Shown here in pieces: positions 1-13,800 of a stretch of DNA of 64,000 bases. Source of the DNA: Labia minor (lineage: Eukaryota; Arthropoda; Insecta; Dermaptera; Spongiphoridae); the NCBI GenBank assembly GCA_963082975.1, contig OY720345.1, positions 59,998,528 to 60,062,527 on the forward strand, in the 5' to 3' direction. The translations under genes were made by a program, and so were the position numbers. Numbering within the stretch: position 1 is the first letter of the stretch; the number at the start of each line of letters is the position of its first letter. A model generated the notes under the pieces. That model was not told where the DNA came from and searched no databases. It saw only the letters and a list, made by a program, of their open reading frames with translations.

Positions 1-3000
1 ATAGTTTCAAGAAGTGTCAATTTTTTAAGGGGAAAAAATCCCCTTTTAGTAAAATGTCAAATAATTATTTTGTTTTTCTAGAGAAAATTTTTATAACTGA
101 AATCATAGTTAAACTTAATATTAAATTTCTAACTCTGATAAGAATTATATATCAAAGGTTTTTGATTGATTCTTATCTATTAATTTAAATATTTAAAAAT
201 AATATAATAAACAATCATTCTGGAAAATTCTTTCAAAATCTGGATTATTTACGAAAATTCAATAAATAAATTAGCGGATCAAAGGTTATAATACAAACAT
301 TTTTCTAAGCATTTTTTTCTGATTCATTAATATATGACTCATACGCAAATGAATTACTAGAAAGAACAGGAAAAAAGTCAACTGATTTGTTTGATGAGCA
401 TGACATTCTCCTATCTATATTTAGACAAATGAAATAAATAATATATATATATATATAATGAACAATAAAGAATTATATAAGTGTTATAGAAATATTTTAT
501 TTATTTTATTAAAATATTAAATAAATAAACTTATAAATAACGACACAATTTAATATTTTCCATTGTTTATTTTTATCTCAGATGTTTTTGGACTCTATTT
601 ACAAACTCATTTTATATTTATCACGTAGTTTGTTGAAACGAATTGTTTTCCATTATCTATATTTTTATTTCTATTTTTTGCAATTTATCCAAAAATAAAT
701 GGTTAAAAAATTATATTTATTCGATTAGCATACATTATATATGACCATATTAATAAAAATCATAGATCCAGGTGATTTAGATTCAACTTTGGAATAAAAT
801 TCATTTATGAAATTTTAATCAGATTGGACATCCATTATAAATAATAATAAGTAATAAAAGTAATTTATAAATATAAATTTTGAAAAACCACATTAATTAA
901 TTCTATATGGCTATTGATTCGACCCACTATTTTCATTCACTTCTGTTGAAAAGAATCAAACTTATAAAAAATAATATGAATCGGTTTGAATTAATATCAA
1001 GTATGATATAAAACACTCTCGTAAAATTAGATAAAATTAAAAAATAATTATTAGGTACATTTTGAGAAAATTTAATAAAAATTGAAAAAAAAATAAAATA
1101 AAAAATAATTTAATATTATCATTATTTATTACTATTTATTATTATTTATTACAAAATATTACAATTTAAAATTTACTAGTTGAGTGCATTTATGAGCAAA
1201 TAATCGTATATTTGATAAATATTGAACCGACCCTAATGGAAATATACAGGAAATTGGGAAATATTTTAGGAGAATATTGCAAAACTCGTCATCCTTGATT
1301 ATCAATTTTTTCTTATTAAAATGATATCATATATTTTATTAAAAATTAATATTATGAAGGGAAGAATCCAAGAGATTTGTTTTAAAAGATTGTAAATGAT
1401 TCAATCTCACCACTATCTTTAGAAACAAATAAGATGGAGTGTCTCCACTCGACTATCTCGCAAATTTGAATTGGATTAATTAACATATATTATATTTAAA
1501 TTAAATTTAATTAATTATAAATTAAAATTAATAAATAATATTTATTAAATCAGCACATGTTTGGCTCTTTGTTGATGGCATTACGTCACGTGTTGACGCG
1601 TGATTTGCAGTGTTAAAAAATTAATTCCGGTACTTTCAGCGATTCAATCAAGCTGAAATTCTATATATAGCAGTTTTATACAAATTTAATCATGCCAAAA
1701 ACTATCAAACAAATCTTTATTTTTACGGTCACTTTAGAGGAAAAAAAATCAAAACGTTAGAGGTAATGACCCTCTTCCGGTTTAGCTACATTTCTCAAAA
1801 GTTGATAGAAAAAAACGAATTTCGAATAATGCCCATGTACCCAAATTTCATTATTCTAGCTCAAACCGTTTTTGCGTAATCTTGTCTACATACATACACA
1901 CACACAGACATTTTTCTCAACCTTAGTGAAAATGATTTAGGAACCTTCAAAAGGTAAAAAAACATCAAAATCTCGACATCGAAAATTTTCGTTATCTCTG
2001 GCGAGATAGTAAAAAGGAAATAACATCAACAATTAAAGGAAATTTATATTTCCGGATATTTTTTGTATTAAAACATGTTACTTAGACTCCAAAACTAATC
2101 ATAAAACTAGCATTGTGCTTGGATGTTAGTGAGATAATATAAAATGGTAGATTATCGATGATGAAGATTGTATGTAGATTATATATAATTTGCTAAAAGA
2201 AGCCAGGAAAAGACAAGTCAAGGAAAAACAATTAGAATTTTTCTTTTGTTCGAATGCTAGTCGTTTTTTTCTTCTAGATTATAAAACGTTTTATATGTTT
2301 GTGTGTGTGTAATACAAATTTTATACATTATATTCATTAGTATTTTTAAAAAATAATATTGGTAATAGTTATTTTTCGTTAGGTTAATTATAAAATGTAG
2401 GTTTTTCCTTTAGTAGTTCCAAACTTTTTCATTTTTAACATTAAAAAAAATTTGTCAATTAAAGACATTTTAGTATCAAGATTCATTCTTTTTATTACAT
2501 GGATTTATTTTTAATATTATCTGTGTGTTAATAACTTAATTTAATTAATCAATTAAAACAATAATTAAATTATATATTTTATCACTGATAATTAATGAAT
2601 CATTTTTTTATTACTTTTTTTAAAATAAATAATTTTATTAAATCGTTTTATTGCACGAATTTATTTTTAAAATTAATTGAATAACTTAATCTGATTAATA
2701 AATTAAAATAAAAATTAAATTGTATATTTTATCACTGATAATTAATGAGTTAATTGAATATCTTAATTGTATTTAAATTTTTTTTTATTAAATGTAATTT
2801 TCTGATTTCTTCTAATAACTTCAACCCCCTAGCCTAGACTATCAATTATACTTTGACTTAATTAGATACCCCGGATTTCATAAGATTTTTGCTGTTAAGC
2901 AACAGCGGGCGGATGTAGACATTCGACCCTTTCAATCCCACTCATGTCACTGTGTATCCCATTAGATTGGATGGAGAAAAGCTTCAAATAAATGGACTAT

Positions 3001-4806
3001 TAATAATGTTAAGAAGATGTTAACCCTTGCTCTATGGATAAAATTTCTTAAACTAAATTCAAAATTCAACTCTTCCAAAAAAGCATTACAAGCTAATTAA
3101 CATTAATATATAAAATTATATTAATTATTTTGACTTAATAATTATCTTTATTTTTAATTGCAAAGTTTGACACAGAATTTTGCTCAAAAATGAAATGTAC
3201 AAATATCATTCATGTTTTTTACAACCAGAAGAAATAAAAAAATAATTTAAAACTCCTAAGGCATGTAAACTTCTTAAGATATCTTATTATTATCCCCATC
3301 CTAAACTAATTTTTAAAAAAATCGCAAATATAATACGTAATAATTTTATAGTGTATTAATAATTATAACAATTTGTACATTTATTTATAATTTGTGATGA
3401 AACATATTTTAGTAAACTTTGGATGGGACTACTTTTTCTATTTACTTGTGTCTAACATTTTAGATTATAGGGATGGTCATTTATATATTATTATACTTAG
3501 AAAAATTTCAGAACTAATATATTAGCTTTGTTGATTCGTTGTTTTATTTAAGCTAATGTATGAATCAGCGGCACAATAGAATGATCGAGGCTCCTTAATT
3601 GCTAGATCCAGCTTAAAGCTTTTATCCGAGGGCGTGAATATATTGAGCTATTATTCACTTAAGTGCACCCTATTCAAAAATTGAACAACAACTAGGTTTT
3701 TTCTTCACTTATTCTTATGATTAGAATTAATATTGGTTAATTCTTACAAGACCTCTTTGGAAAGATTTTTTATTCTATTTTATTATATCTTTATTTATAT
3801 TTATAGGTTTATCTTCAATATTTAGAATAAAAGTAGAGACATTTATTTCATTATATCAAATTTTCACTTATTATCACTGTCTATTCTAAATTTCATCTAA
3901 ATCTCTAGAAATATTTTTATTTATATAAATTTGAATTTTTCAAAGGTTCAATAATAAAATATCAATGAAGGAGACACATTGAATTTATTTTTCTAAACTA
4001 ATACTTGTAAATTAATACAAAAAATTTAAAACTTGGTAATTTTTAATTAAAACACTGCGAAGTTTTCAGTTATCAATTATTTTGTTTAAAGTGAGTTATG
4101 TTGAAATAAAAGGCAGTGTATTTAAAAATCAAGATAGGAATTTATTCGTGTGTTTAGTTACAAATTAATCATAGAAGGGGCCGAAAAGAGAATGCAAAAA
4201 TCATACTCCAGCTGACTACATCTTGTCTCTTTACATGTCTGAACTACCCACTCCTCTCTGCTGACTAAGTGACCGCTCTTTTTATCCCTAATAGAGGGGA
4301 TGCGAGATGGTTCGATAATTATTAAAATTCTCAGTTCAGCATCGTCACCCACTGGATGTTCTCACGAATTTTATCTGTCGAAAGAAAATCTTATCATATT
4401 ATTCGAAAGAAGATCTATCATCTTAACTCTTAAAAATTATTCTAAAGTTTTATTTTGGTTTTAAGTTTAATTTTTGTTTGGAAAAAAACTCAATTAATAC
4501 CTCTACGGTTAAATCTAAAAATTCCATTTCTAAAAAACATAATTAAATTCTACTTTATTTAAATGTATGAAATCTTTTAGTTTTGATTTGTCAATTAAAA
4601 GAATTAAAAGAGGGAGCCTAGGATTTAAAAAAGTTATATAATTGTTTGAATATATTTCAATAATTATTAATTAATCTTTAAATTTAAAGAATTAAAAATT
4701 TGTCTATGAATAGCTAATTTTTCTATAAAATTAATTTATATTTTAAAAATTTGAAATATTTTATTAAATTAATAATAATATTCAATATTTTAATTTTATT
4801 TTATAG
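1..4806. other. Upstream sequence, probably SORL1 intron; no exon recognised
   Basis: AT-rich DNA before the first recognisable SORL1 exon. Because that exon starts in the middle of the VPS10 domain with an acceptor AG at 4805-4806, this stretch is most likely intron, with the earlier exons lying outside the window. I found no piece of VPS10 N-terminal coding sequence here. It holds one copy of the ~580-bp inverted-repeat element (1435-2015) and two GC-richer patches without a convincing ORF (about 2820-2990 and 4150-4380). A 64-codon minus-strand ORF at 4158-4352 has no recognisable motif. Confidence 0.6.
1435..2015 (+). mobile_element. Family A inverted-repeat element, copy A1
   Basis: About 580 bp. 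It begins near GTGTCTCCACTCGACTATC and ends with GGCGAGATAGTAAAA. The ends share a short imperfect inverted repeat (ACTATCTCGC / GCGAGATAGT). No coding capacity. The same order of blocks recurs in seven other places in the window on both strands: TIR, AT-rich block, CACGTCACGTG-like block, an AAGCTGAAATTCTATATATA-like block, an ACGGTCA..TTTAGAGGAAAAAAA block, a CA-rich microsatellite and the terminal TIR. I infer a non-autonomous DNA element (MITE-like). The superfamily is unknown. Confidence 0.7.
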
Positions 4807-7800
4807 ACAGTGTTTATTGATTCAACTAATTATCAAATATTCACCTCTTCTGATGATGTCAAAAATGTAACCCGGACTAAATTGCTTTTTTCTCCAAGCG
4901 ACATTCTTTTCCATCCTGAAGATCCACATATTTTTCTTGTTTATGATAAAGTAGATCCCAAAAAAAAGGTAATTAATTTTTTTTCTTAAATTATTACTAA
5001 ATATATGATATAATTAATATATAAGTTAAAGTTTCGTGGTCGACTTTAACGTTTTAAAAAACAATTTATTCGATTTATAGAAATACAATTTATTTAAAAG
5101 GATTACAATTTATTATAATTATTTATTATAATAATATGATTATATTTTCTTTTTAGCTCTGGGTGACACGGGATTTTGGACAAGGATTTAAATTAGTACA
5201 AGAAGCTGTTAAATCATATGCTTGGTTACCAACAAATAATAATCTGGATGAAGAAACCAAATTAAAAAATGAAAAAAAAATCTTATTAGTTGTTGAACGT
5301 ATGGAACCTTATGGAACTAATACGATTATAGTATCCCGTTCATTCTTTCAAGATGATTTAAAAATTGTAGCCCGAAAAGTTTTAGATTTTCAAATCAAGG
5401 GTGACTTTATTTTTACTGTTAAAGAATCTAAAAATGTATGTTTTTATTTTTAAAATATGAAATTATGAAAGTATAAATCATTATTCTTGTTATATTTTTC
5501 TTTTAGAAAACGGGTGATCTCGATTTATTTGTTTCTTATAAGCAAGGTGCATTTCTAAGAGCACGATTTGACACAACTCTTCCACGTTTGGAATACCACA
5601 TTGCAGATGTAACAGATAATCGAGTTTTTATATCAGTGCGTCATACTGACCAATTGTCTAATCTTTATGTTAGTGAAACAATCGACAATTTCCATTTATC
5701 TCTTGAAAGAATATTTTGTTTTTTCCCAAATTCAAGCTACAAAGAAATTTTCTCAAAGTAAATTTAGATATACTAATTAATTTATTTTATTAAAAAATAT
5801 TTATTATTTTATATATATTTTTTTATTTTATTATTTCTAAAGATCTCCTGATGCTTTCACTGATCTTCATAAAGTTGAAGGAATGAATGGAATTTATATC
5901 GCAACTCATGTAGTATCTGTCCCAGAAAGCAATGTTTTACCAGAACATTTAGTAACTTTAATAACTTATGATAGAGGAGGTGAATGGCATTATCTTCAAC
6001 CACCAACAAAAGATGATTCAGGACAACCTATTGATTGTGAAATGGTATTTTAATTTTTTAATATATCTATATTAATAAATAAATATTTATCTAAATTTAT
6101 ATTTCATATATATCAATTTAATTTTAATGCTTTCATTTTAATAAAAATTATTATTATATTTTAACTTTTAAATTAATTTTTTTTTTTTTTTTCAATTTTA
6201 GTCAAAAAATTGTTCACTGCATTTGACACAAAAATTCACTCAACTTTATCGAATGCAAAATTTTAAACCAATTCTTTCCACAAAGTCTGCACCTGGATTA
6301 ATTATGGCTAATGGAGTTCTTGGTAAATCTGTAAAAGGACACCCTGGATTATTTTTATCAACTAATGCTGGTCTTACATGGAGACATATCATTAAGTCCT
6401 ATTATGTATTTAATTTTGGAGACCACGGAGGTAATCTTTTTAACTTACATATATTTATTTAATTTGATTTAAATTAAATACTGGATAACTTATATGCTTT
6501 AATTTTTTTATTTAGGAGTTTTAGTAGCAGTTATGTTTGCAACAACTGGTAAAACAAAAGAAATTTTATATTCTACTGATTATGGCGAAAATTGGAAAAC
6601 TTTGTCTTTCACAACTGGCAATTTACATATTTTTGGTTTAATGACCGAACCAGGAGAAAACACTACGATCTTTACTCTATTTGGATCTTCCAAAGCTCAA
6701 CATGAATGGTTAATAATCAAAATAGATCTACGAAACGCTTTTGGTAAATTTAATTTAATTAATTTCCTTAATAACAAAATATTAAACATTTTATTTGTTT
6801 TATTAGATAGAGAATGTAATCAAGATGACTATAAACAATGGTCTCCTAGTGCTGAAAATGGACCTAGAATGCCATGTGTGTTAGGACGTAAAGAAACCTA
6901 TGTCCGTCGTCTTGAAACCCATAATTGTTATGATAATCGAACTATAGATAAACCTATTAAAGTTGAAACATGCCAATGTGAAGAAGAAGATTTTGAATGG
7001 TATTACAAATTTCAAAAAATTAATATTTTCCATTATAAAAAATTTTATTTATTAATTCTAACTAAGGTATAAATAATAATTGAGTTATAATTTTGGATTA
7101 AATTTTTTAATAGCGATTTTGGATTTGAAAGAGATTCTACTTTTAAAAAAAGATGTCTTCTTAATCGAACTTTACAAGGTTTCGATCCTCATAAAATTCC
7201 CAATACATGTGTTGCTGGTGAGACTTATAATAGAACAAAAGGTTATGCAAAAATTATTGGTGATGAATGTACTGGTGGAAATGAAGATTTATATTTACCC
7301 GATATTCTTCCTTGTCCAATTAAGTAAGCATAATAAAATTAATTATTTTAATATAAAATGTAATATTATTTTACTAAAATATTTATTCATTCTATTTTAT
7401 TTTTTAGAGAAATGAACGCATTTTTACTTGTAGCTTTAAGAGAAAAAATTGCTCGATTAGATTTAGAATCTCACAAAGAAATAGAAACTCTCCCGATTTT
7501 TAATCTTAAAAATATAATAGCTATAGAATTTGATATGAAATCCAATTGTGTGTACTGGGCAGATATTATAAATGATACAATAGGGGTATGTTTATTCATC
7601 TCTAATTTTAATTTAATATAATTATTATATTGATTTTTTTTAATAGCGTCAATGTTTGGATGGAAAAAAAGATCCTGAAATTCTTGTGGAATCTAATTTA
7701 GATTCTATAGAAGGTATGGCTTTGGATTGGATGTCAAATAATTTATATTTTGTTGATGGTATGCAAGCAAGTATACAATTAATTAGTACTGTTGCTCAAC

Positions 7801-10800
7801 ATGAGGGTAGAATGCGTAAAACCATTCTTGATTCCGATCATTTAAAAAAGCCAAGAGGTATCGCTCTCCATCCTAGAAAAGGGTAATTTATATTTTAAAT
7901 CTCAATATTTTAAAACAATTATCAATTTACTATTAAAGATATTAAAATATATCTATTTTTATTAGATTAATGTTCTGGACTGATTGGGCACCTCAACATG
8001 CTAGTGTATCAAGAGCAAATTTAGATGGTACAGAAATTAAACAACTTTTTAAATCCCCTAATGTAGTTTGGCCCAATGGAATTACTATTGATTATATGGC
8101 TGAACGAATCTATTGGGCAGATGCTCGTGAGGATTATATTGCATCCTCTAATCTCGATGGCTCTAATATGGCTAAAATTATTTCACAGCATGTAAGTTAT
8201 ATATCTCTCTGTTAATTTTAATACAATATATTTAATTTTAAAAATGGAGAAAATAATTAAATTAAAATATTTAGTCATATAAAATATATTTATTATTTTT
8301 ATCATTTATAACTAAAGTTGAAATTTGTCTTTTTAGTCGTCAGTATCACATCCATTTTCAGTTGCAATTTTTAAAGAGCAATTAATATGGGATGATTGGA
8401 AAGAAGATTCCATTTTTATTACAAACAAAAACAATGCCAATCCTATATTACGTTTAGTAAAAGAACAAGAAGGATTAATGGACTTAAAAGTATTAAGAAT
8501 TTTTTACAAAATTTAAAAATTTTTCTGTAAATTTATTCTATAATTTTTTTAGGTATATTCTCATACAGTTCAAAAAGGAACTAATGCTTGTACTGATAAA
8601 AATCCATGCTCACATATTTGTGTAGGAAAAGGGGGTGATGAATATGTATGCCTTTGCCCGGATGGTATGGAGAAAGTAGGAAACGATTGCCTCTGTCCGA
8701 GTAAAACCAAACCTTTCAATAATGGAACATGCCCACCAGGTGTGAATGAGATTATATATATATATATAATTTTGGAATTATAAATAGTTATTTTTCGTAA
8801 AATAAATTTTATTTTCAGTTGCACATACTTGTAGTCCACAACAATTTCAATGTGCTTCTAATAATTATTCTTGCATGCCAATTACATGGAAATGTGATGG
8901 TGAAGAAGATTGTCCAGATGGATCTGATGAGGTTGGATGTCTCAAGACCACATGTCCTCCTACAAAATTTCGGTGTGATAATAATAAATGTATTCCAGCT
9001 TATTGGCATTGTGATATTGATACAGATTGCTCAGATGGTTCAGATGAATTGGGATGTGGTTAGTATTTAAAAATAATTGTTCATTATAATTTTTTTATTT
9101 CTTTGTATATTTATATTTTTATAAATAATTCAACATTTTAAAGATTATATATGCAGTAACGAACAGTTCAAATGTGCCAATGGTCGATGTATATCAAAAT
9201 TGTGGCTTTGTGACCATGAAGATGATTGCCGCGACGGATCTGATGAACAAAACTGTACTAAAATTGCTACACGATCATGTCGAGGTAATTAAAATTTTAC
9301 TTTTTAATATTCATTTTTTAAAAATACTTTTAAAAAAAATATTTTTTTTAAATTAAACTAATTATCAATAATTATCTTGTATTTCACATAAATCGTTATA
9401 TAAATAAAATTATTAATTTCGATTATACAATAATTTATTTAATATATTTTTTATTCTCTTAAAAAATAATCAAATCAATTAAATTATCTTTTTTAGTCGG
9501 TGAATTTTCTTGTCATAACAATAATCAATGTATTCCAAGTTCTTGGCATTGTGATGGAGAACAAGATTGTTCTGATGGCTCAGATGAACAATTATGTGCA
9601 AATAATATTTGTCAAGATTGGCAGTTCTCTTGTGATAATAATCAATGTACTTACAAAGCTTGGGTGTGTGATGGTGAAAACGATTGTCGTGATGGTAGCG
9701 ATGAAAGAAATTGCACAGGTCGTAAAGATGTGATAATTCCAACTCCAGCTTTTCATCCAACAAATGTAAATAATATTTTAACTTTTACTAATGTTTAATT
9801 ATATTACTAAAGTTTAAATTTAGTAATTTTATTCTGTAAATAAATTTATATTTTTATCTTATATTATATTTTTTATAAAACAATTATTTGAAAAATTATT
9901 TTAATTAGGAAACAAAATGTAGTGGTTTGATGTTTCATTGCAATAATAATGAATGTATCCCATTTTGGTGGAAATGTGACAATGTGGATGATTGTGGAGA
10001 TAATTCTGACGAAATGGGTTGTGGTTCAACAGAAGAATCTGAACCTATTATTCCAACAAAGCCAACAACAGTTACAACAAGTTGCCCTCCTGAAAAATTC
10101 CAATGTGCAGGTAAAACAATTAATTCCAATCCTTATTGGTTAGTATATTTATTTCAACATCATTATCATTACAGATGGTAAATGTATCCCTCAATCATTT
10201 GTTTGTGATAATATAACTGATTGTGATGATGAAGCTGACGAAAAACATTGTGATCACATTATTAAATGTGATCACAATCAATTTAAATGTAATGATGGTT
10301 CATGTCTTCCTTTACCAAAAGTCTGTGATGGAGCACTTGATTGCCCAGATGGATACGATGAAGCCCTCTGTGCTGGAACAATTACATCTCCTCCCGGTCC
10401 AATGTGTAATCCTGGAATGTTTGCTTGCGATACAATGAGATGCTTTCCTCTTCCTCTTAAATGTGATGGCCATCAAGACTGTTATGATGGAACGGATGAA
10501 GATAGCTGTGGTCCAAATACTGTTCGAGTTTACCAGGTAATTTACTATTTAGAAATTATTTAATGCTACGTTATTTTTAGATCATTTTCCTTATGAAATT
10601 AAAAAATTATGTTGATTGATTAATTTTTAAAATTAAATAAATTTTGTTTTAGGTTTTACATCTAGGAATCGAACCTCGCAGTATGAATTCCACTAACCTT
10701 GTTCTTTATTGGCTTGCTCTTAATCCTCAAGGTGTCGAATTTGAATATTTACCTTCAATCGCAGAACAAGGGCAATCTTGGAATAATGCTTCAAGTTGGA

Positions 10801-13800
10801 CTACCGGAATCAATCATAGATTTACAGGCCTTCATCCATTTACATCATACAATATTACAGTTTATGTCCGTGTTAAAGGAAGTAATGTTGTTTCACCACC
10901 TTCGAAATACCTTATTGCAATGACTAGAGAAGGAGGTAAATTATTTTTATAATTTATTTTAAGAATATGTTACATAAAAAAAACTTAATAAATTGTATGA
11001 AAAAAAACACTTGGAGGAAAACAATTATTTGCCTTGTAGAAATAGTTAATTTTTAGAGATTTTTATTGGACTTTCACATTTACAGAATCACATTATTTTA
11101 CTTTTTGAACTAATATTCTAAAAATTATAATAACGAATATAACTGTCTTTTGTTTTTTTTAAACAATAATTAATTTAACTTTATCTATATATATATGTAG
11201 TGATTTGGAAGGGGTTGGATCGTTGTCTAAGGGTAAATTAAATTCCCATGTGTATATTCTTTCAGACATTACAAGGGTTTGCGCTATTCCTCTACGCATC
11301 TTTTCCCAAATAGAACTAGTCGTAATTCGCTCAATTACGCCAATTCTGCCAACCCTTCTATTTCTTCGATAAATCTTTCAACAGGATAGCTAATTCCGTC
11401 GAATTTTTTAATTGAATCTTCTAAATCCCTTATACTAATCGATGAAGGATCCCTATACTGATTGAAATGATCGTTATCAAAAATTACTCGATGGGAAGAG
11501 TTCACTGACCTTTGTTGTGTCGATTGTGGATGATAGCCTCTGCGTTCGCAATCCTCGACGTCGGCTGGATTCCCGTCTGGCTCTCAGCTACCGTGCCGGC
11601 CAAGTCTTGAATCTCGTGCTCGTCGTTCATGGGCAAATTTCAGTATGCTAGCTCGTCCACTGCCTTCTCTTCAGACACTACCTCGTCTTGACTCTTCAAA
11701 ACTTTTGTTTTTTGCGGCATCTTCAGTGCAAGAATAAAAATTGTATAGAAGATTTTGTTTCTATCTCGGCTCAGTCTCCAATTTGTAGTATTTTTTATTC
11801 AATCCCGGCTGAGCCTCCAATTTGTAATGATTTTGGAAAGGGTTGTGGATCGTTGTCTAGGGGTAACTTATCTTGATAGAGCAACAACACTTCTTGTTTG
11901 GGCTTTACTATAAAATGGTTTATTTACAAATAAATATACTTAGGCAAATACACCCACTCTGTCATCATCATAGCTAAGCAATCGAACAATCCAGCATTTA
12001 ATTAGCATCCAAAACGAATCCCCTGCGGACGTTTTCGTTCCAATTTATATCTCAATCCCGCCCCTACTGAAGCGTCGGGAGAAGGGGGTGGGAGACTTTC
12101 TCCTGATCGTCACCCAAGTCCGAGTCAAGCATGATCAGGGTTGAGAGAGACTCGCGGCAAATTTCCGCTATTTTATAGTTGCATTTTACAACCAGGACAA
12201 GGAAGTGGAGTGAGGAGGTCGAAACACCCTTGTCGCCAACATCCCTTGACCTCAATTTCAACTCCCAGTTCTTAGAAATTTTGATACCTCATGCAATATG
12301 GATGGGTAAATGAAATGGGCTGTGAGAAGAGAAAATTTATAAGTTTTATTTAATCTTAGGATAATATCAATGCAGTCTAGGTGCGATATTTATTAATAAT
12401 AATTATATTTTGAAAATTATTAAAAAATTATTTCTTTTTCAGAACCATCAGAACCTTGGAACGTGACTGCTAGACAAATAAGCGCTACAGAAGTATTAGT
12501 GAAATGGAATCGGCCTTTAAAACCTCAAGGGGTCATAACTTCATATAATATATTTATGACTCCACCAATACCTCCTATTTTTAAAACAACACGAACCAAT
12601 GTTGATAATTACACATTTGAATATGATTACCAATTAAATGTCAATTATTCCTTTTGGGTAATTCTATTTAGATATTCTTTTTATTTATTTAATGAAATTA
12701 TAAGAAAAGAAAATATATATATAAATTTTGATGTAATTTCAAGTCACTATTTATATCTAATTTCAAACTATTAATTTGGTCTTAAATCAGCTTCTTTTAA
12801 AGATATTCTTTAAAATATTTAGCCATATATGCATTTTATAACATTTTTCTATTAGAACAGAAATATAAAAAGAGTTTAAATTTATAAGCTTATATTTTTG
12901 AAATATATTTATATAAACTATTATACTAAATATTTTATATATACCTAAAAATTTATTTTAAAAGACCATCCAATTTTATTAAATTAATATTTCAAAAGTT
13001 TTTTTCTATTTATAATATTTTTTCTATTTTTAGATTATTGCAGAAAACAGTGAATATCAAAGTAATACCTCTAAGGTTGTGACTTTAATTCCTGATAAAA
13101 GTGCAGTTATTGATTCTATAAAAGATTTGCATGCAAAATCATCAGGAAATGGACGAATCATGCACCTTGAATGGACTCCTATTGAAAATATTACTGGATA
13201 TTATCTACTACCCCATTTGGATTCAACTTATCCTAAACTTTCACCTATTTTGATTAAATCAAAAGATCCTTTTTATTATGTAAAAAATCTCGCACCTGGT
13301 GTTATGTATGAATTTGAATTACGAGGAGTTCGAAATGGTTTTAACGGCCCAGCATCTTATATTAAAGCACGTTTACCAGGTATGATTATTTAATAAATTC
13401 TGTTAATATATTAAAGAAAAACAAGAATATTCTTTTTACAGGAGACCCACTCCCAACCATCAATGATTTGAAAGCTAATCTAATACCTAATGAAGGAACA
13501 TCAGTTAAATTGAGTTGGGGAGTACCTCAAGACAAACGAAAAAAAGAATGGCAATATGGAATATATCTTGCTTATAGAACAAGTGAATTCTCAGGTAAAA
13601 ACAATTAGCATCTATTTATTTAATCGTTTAAAAGTAAAAAATGTTAAATTTGTATATTAAAATTTAAAATATCAAATAATAAAGATCAAATCAATGAAAA
13701 TAAATTAAATATTTTATGGTGTATATTGTTTTTATAGTTCCTTATAAAGTCACAACTGATTTATCTGCTACCATCGAACATTTACATTCCTGTGAATCTT

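Noticed and set aside
2860-2900. Possible mitochondrial rRNA insertion (TTAGATACCCC-like phrase)
   Set aside because: Only about 11 bases resemble the 12S motif, and the neighbouring sequence does not continue the match.
4158-4352. Minus-strand 64-codon ORF as a small gene
   Set aside because: No motif, no splice or promoter context, and it lies in what is probably SORL1 intron.
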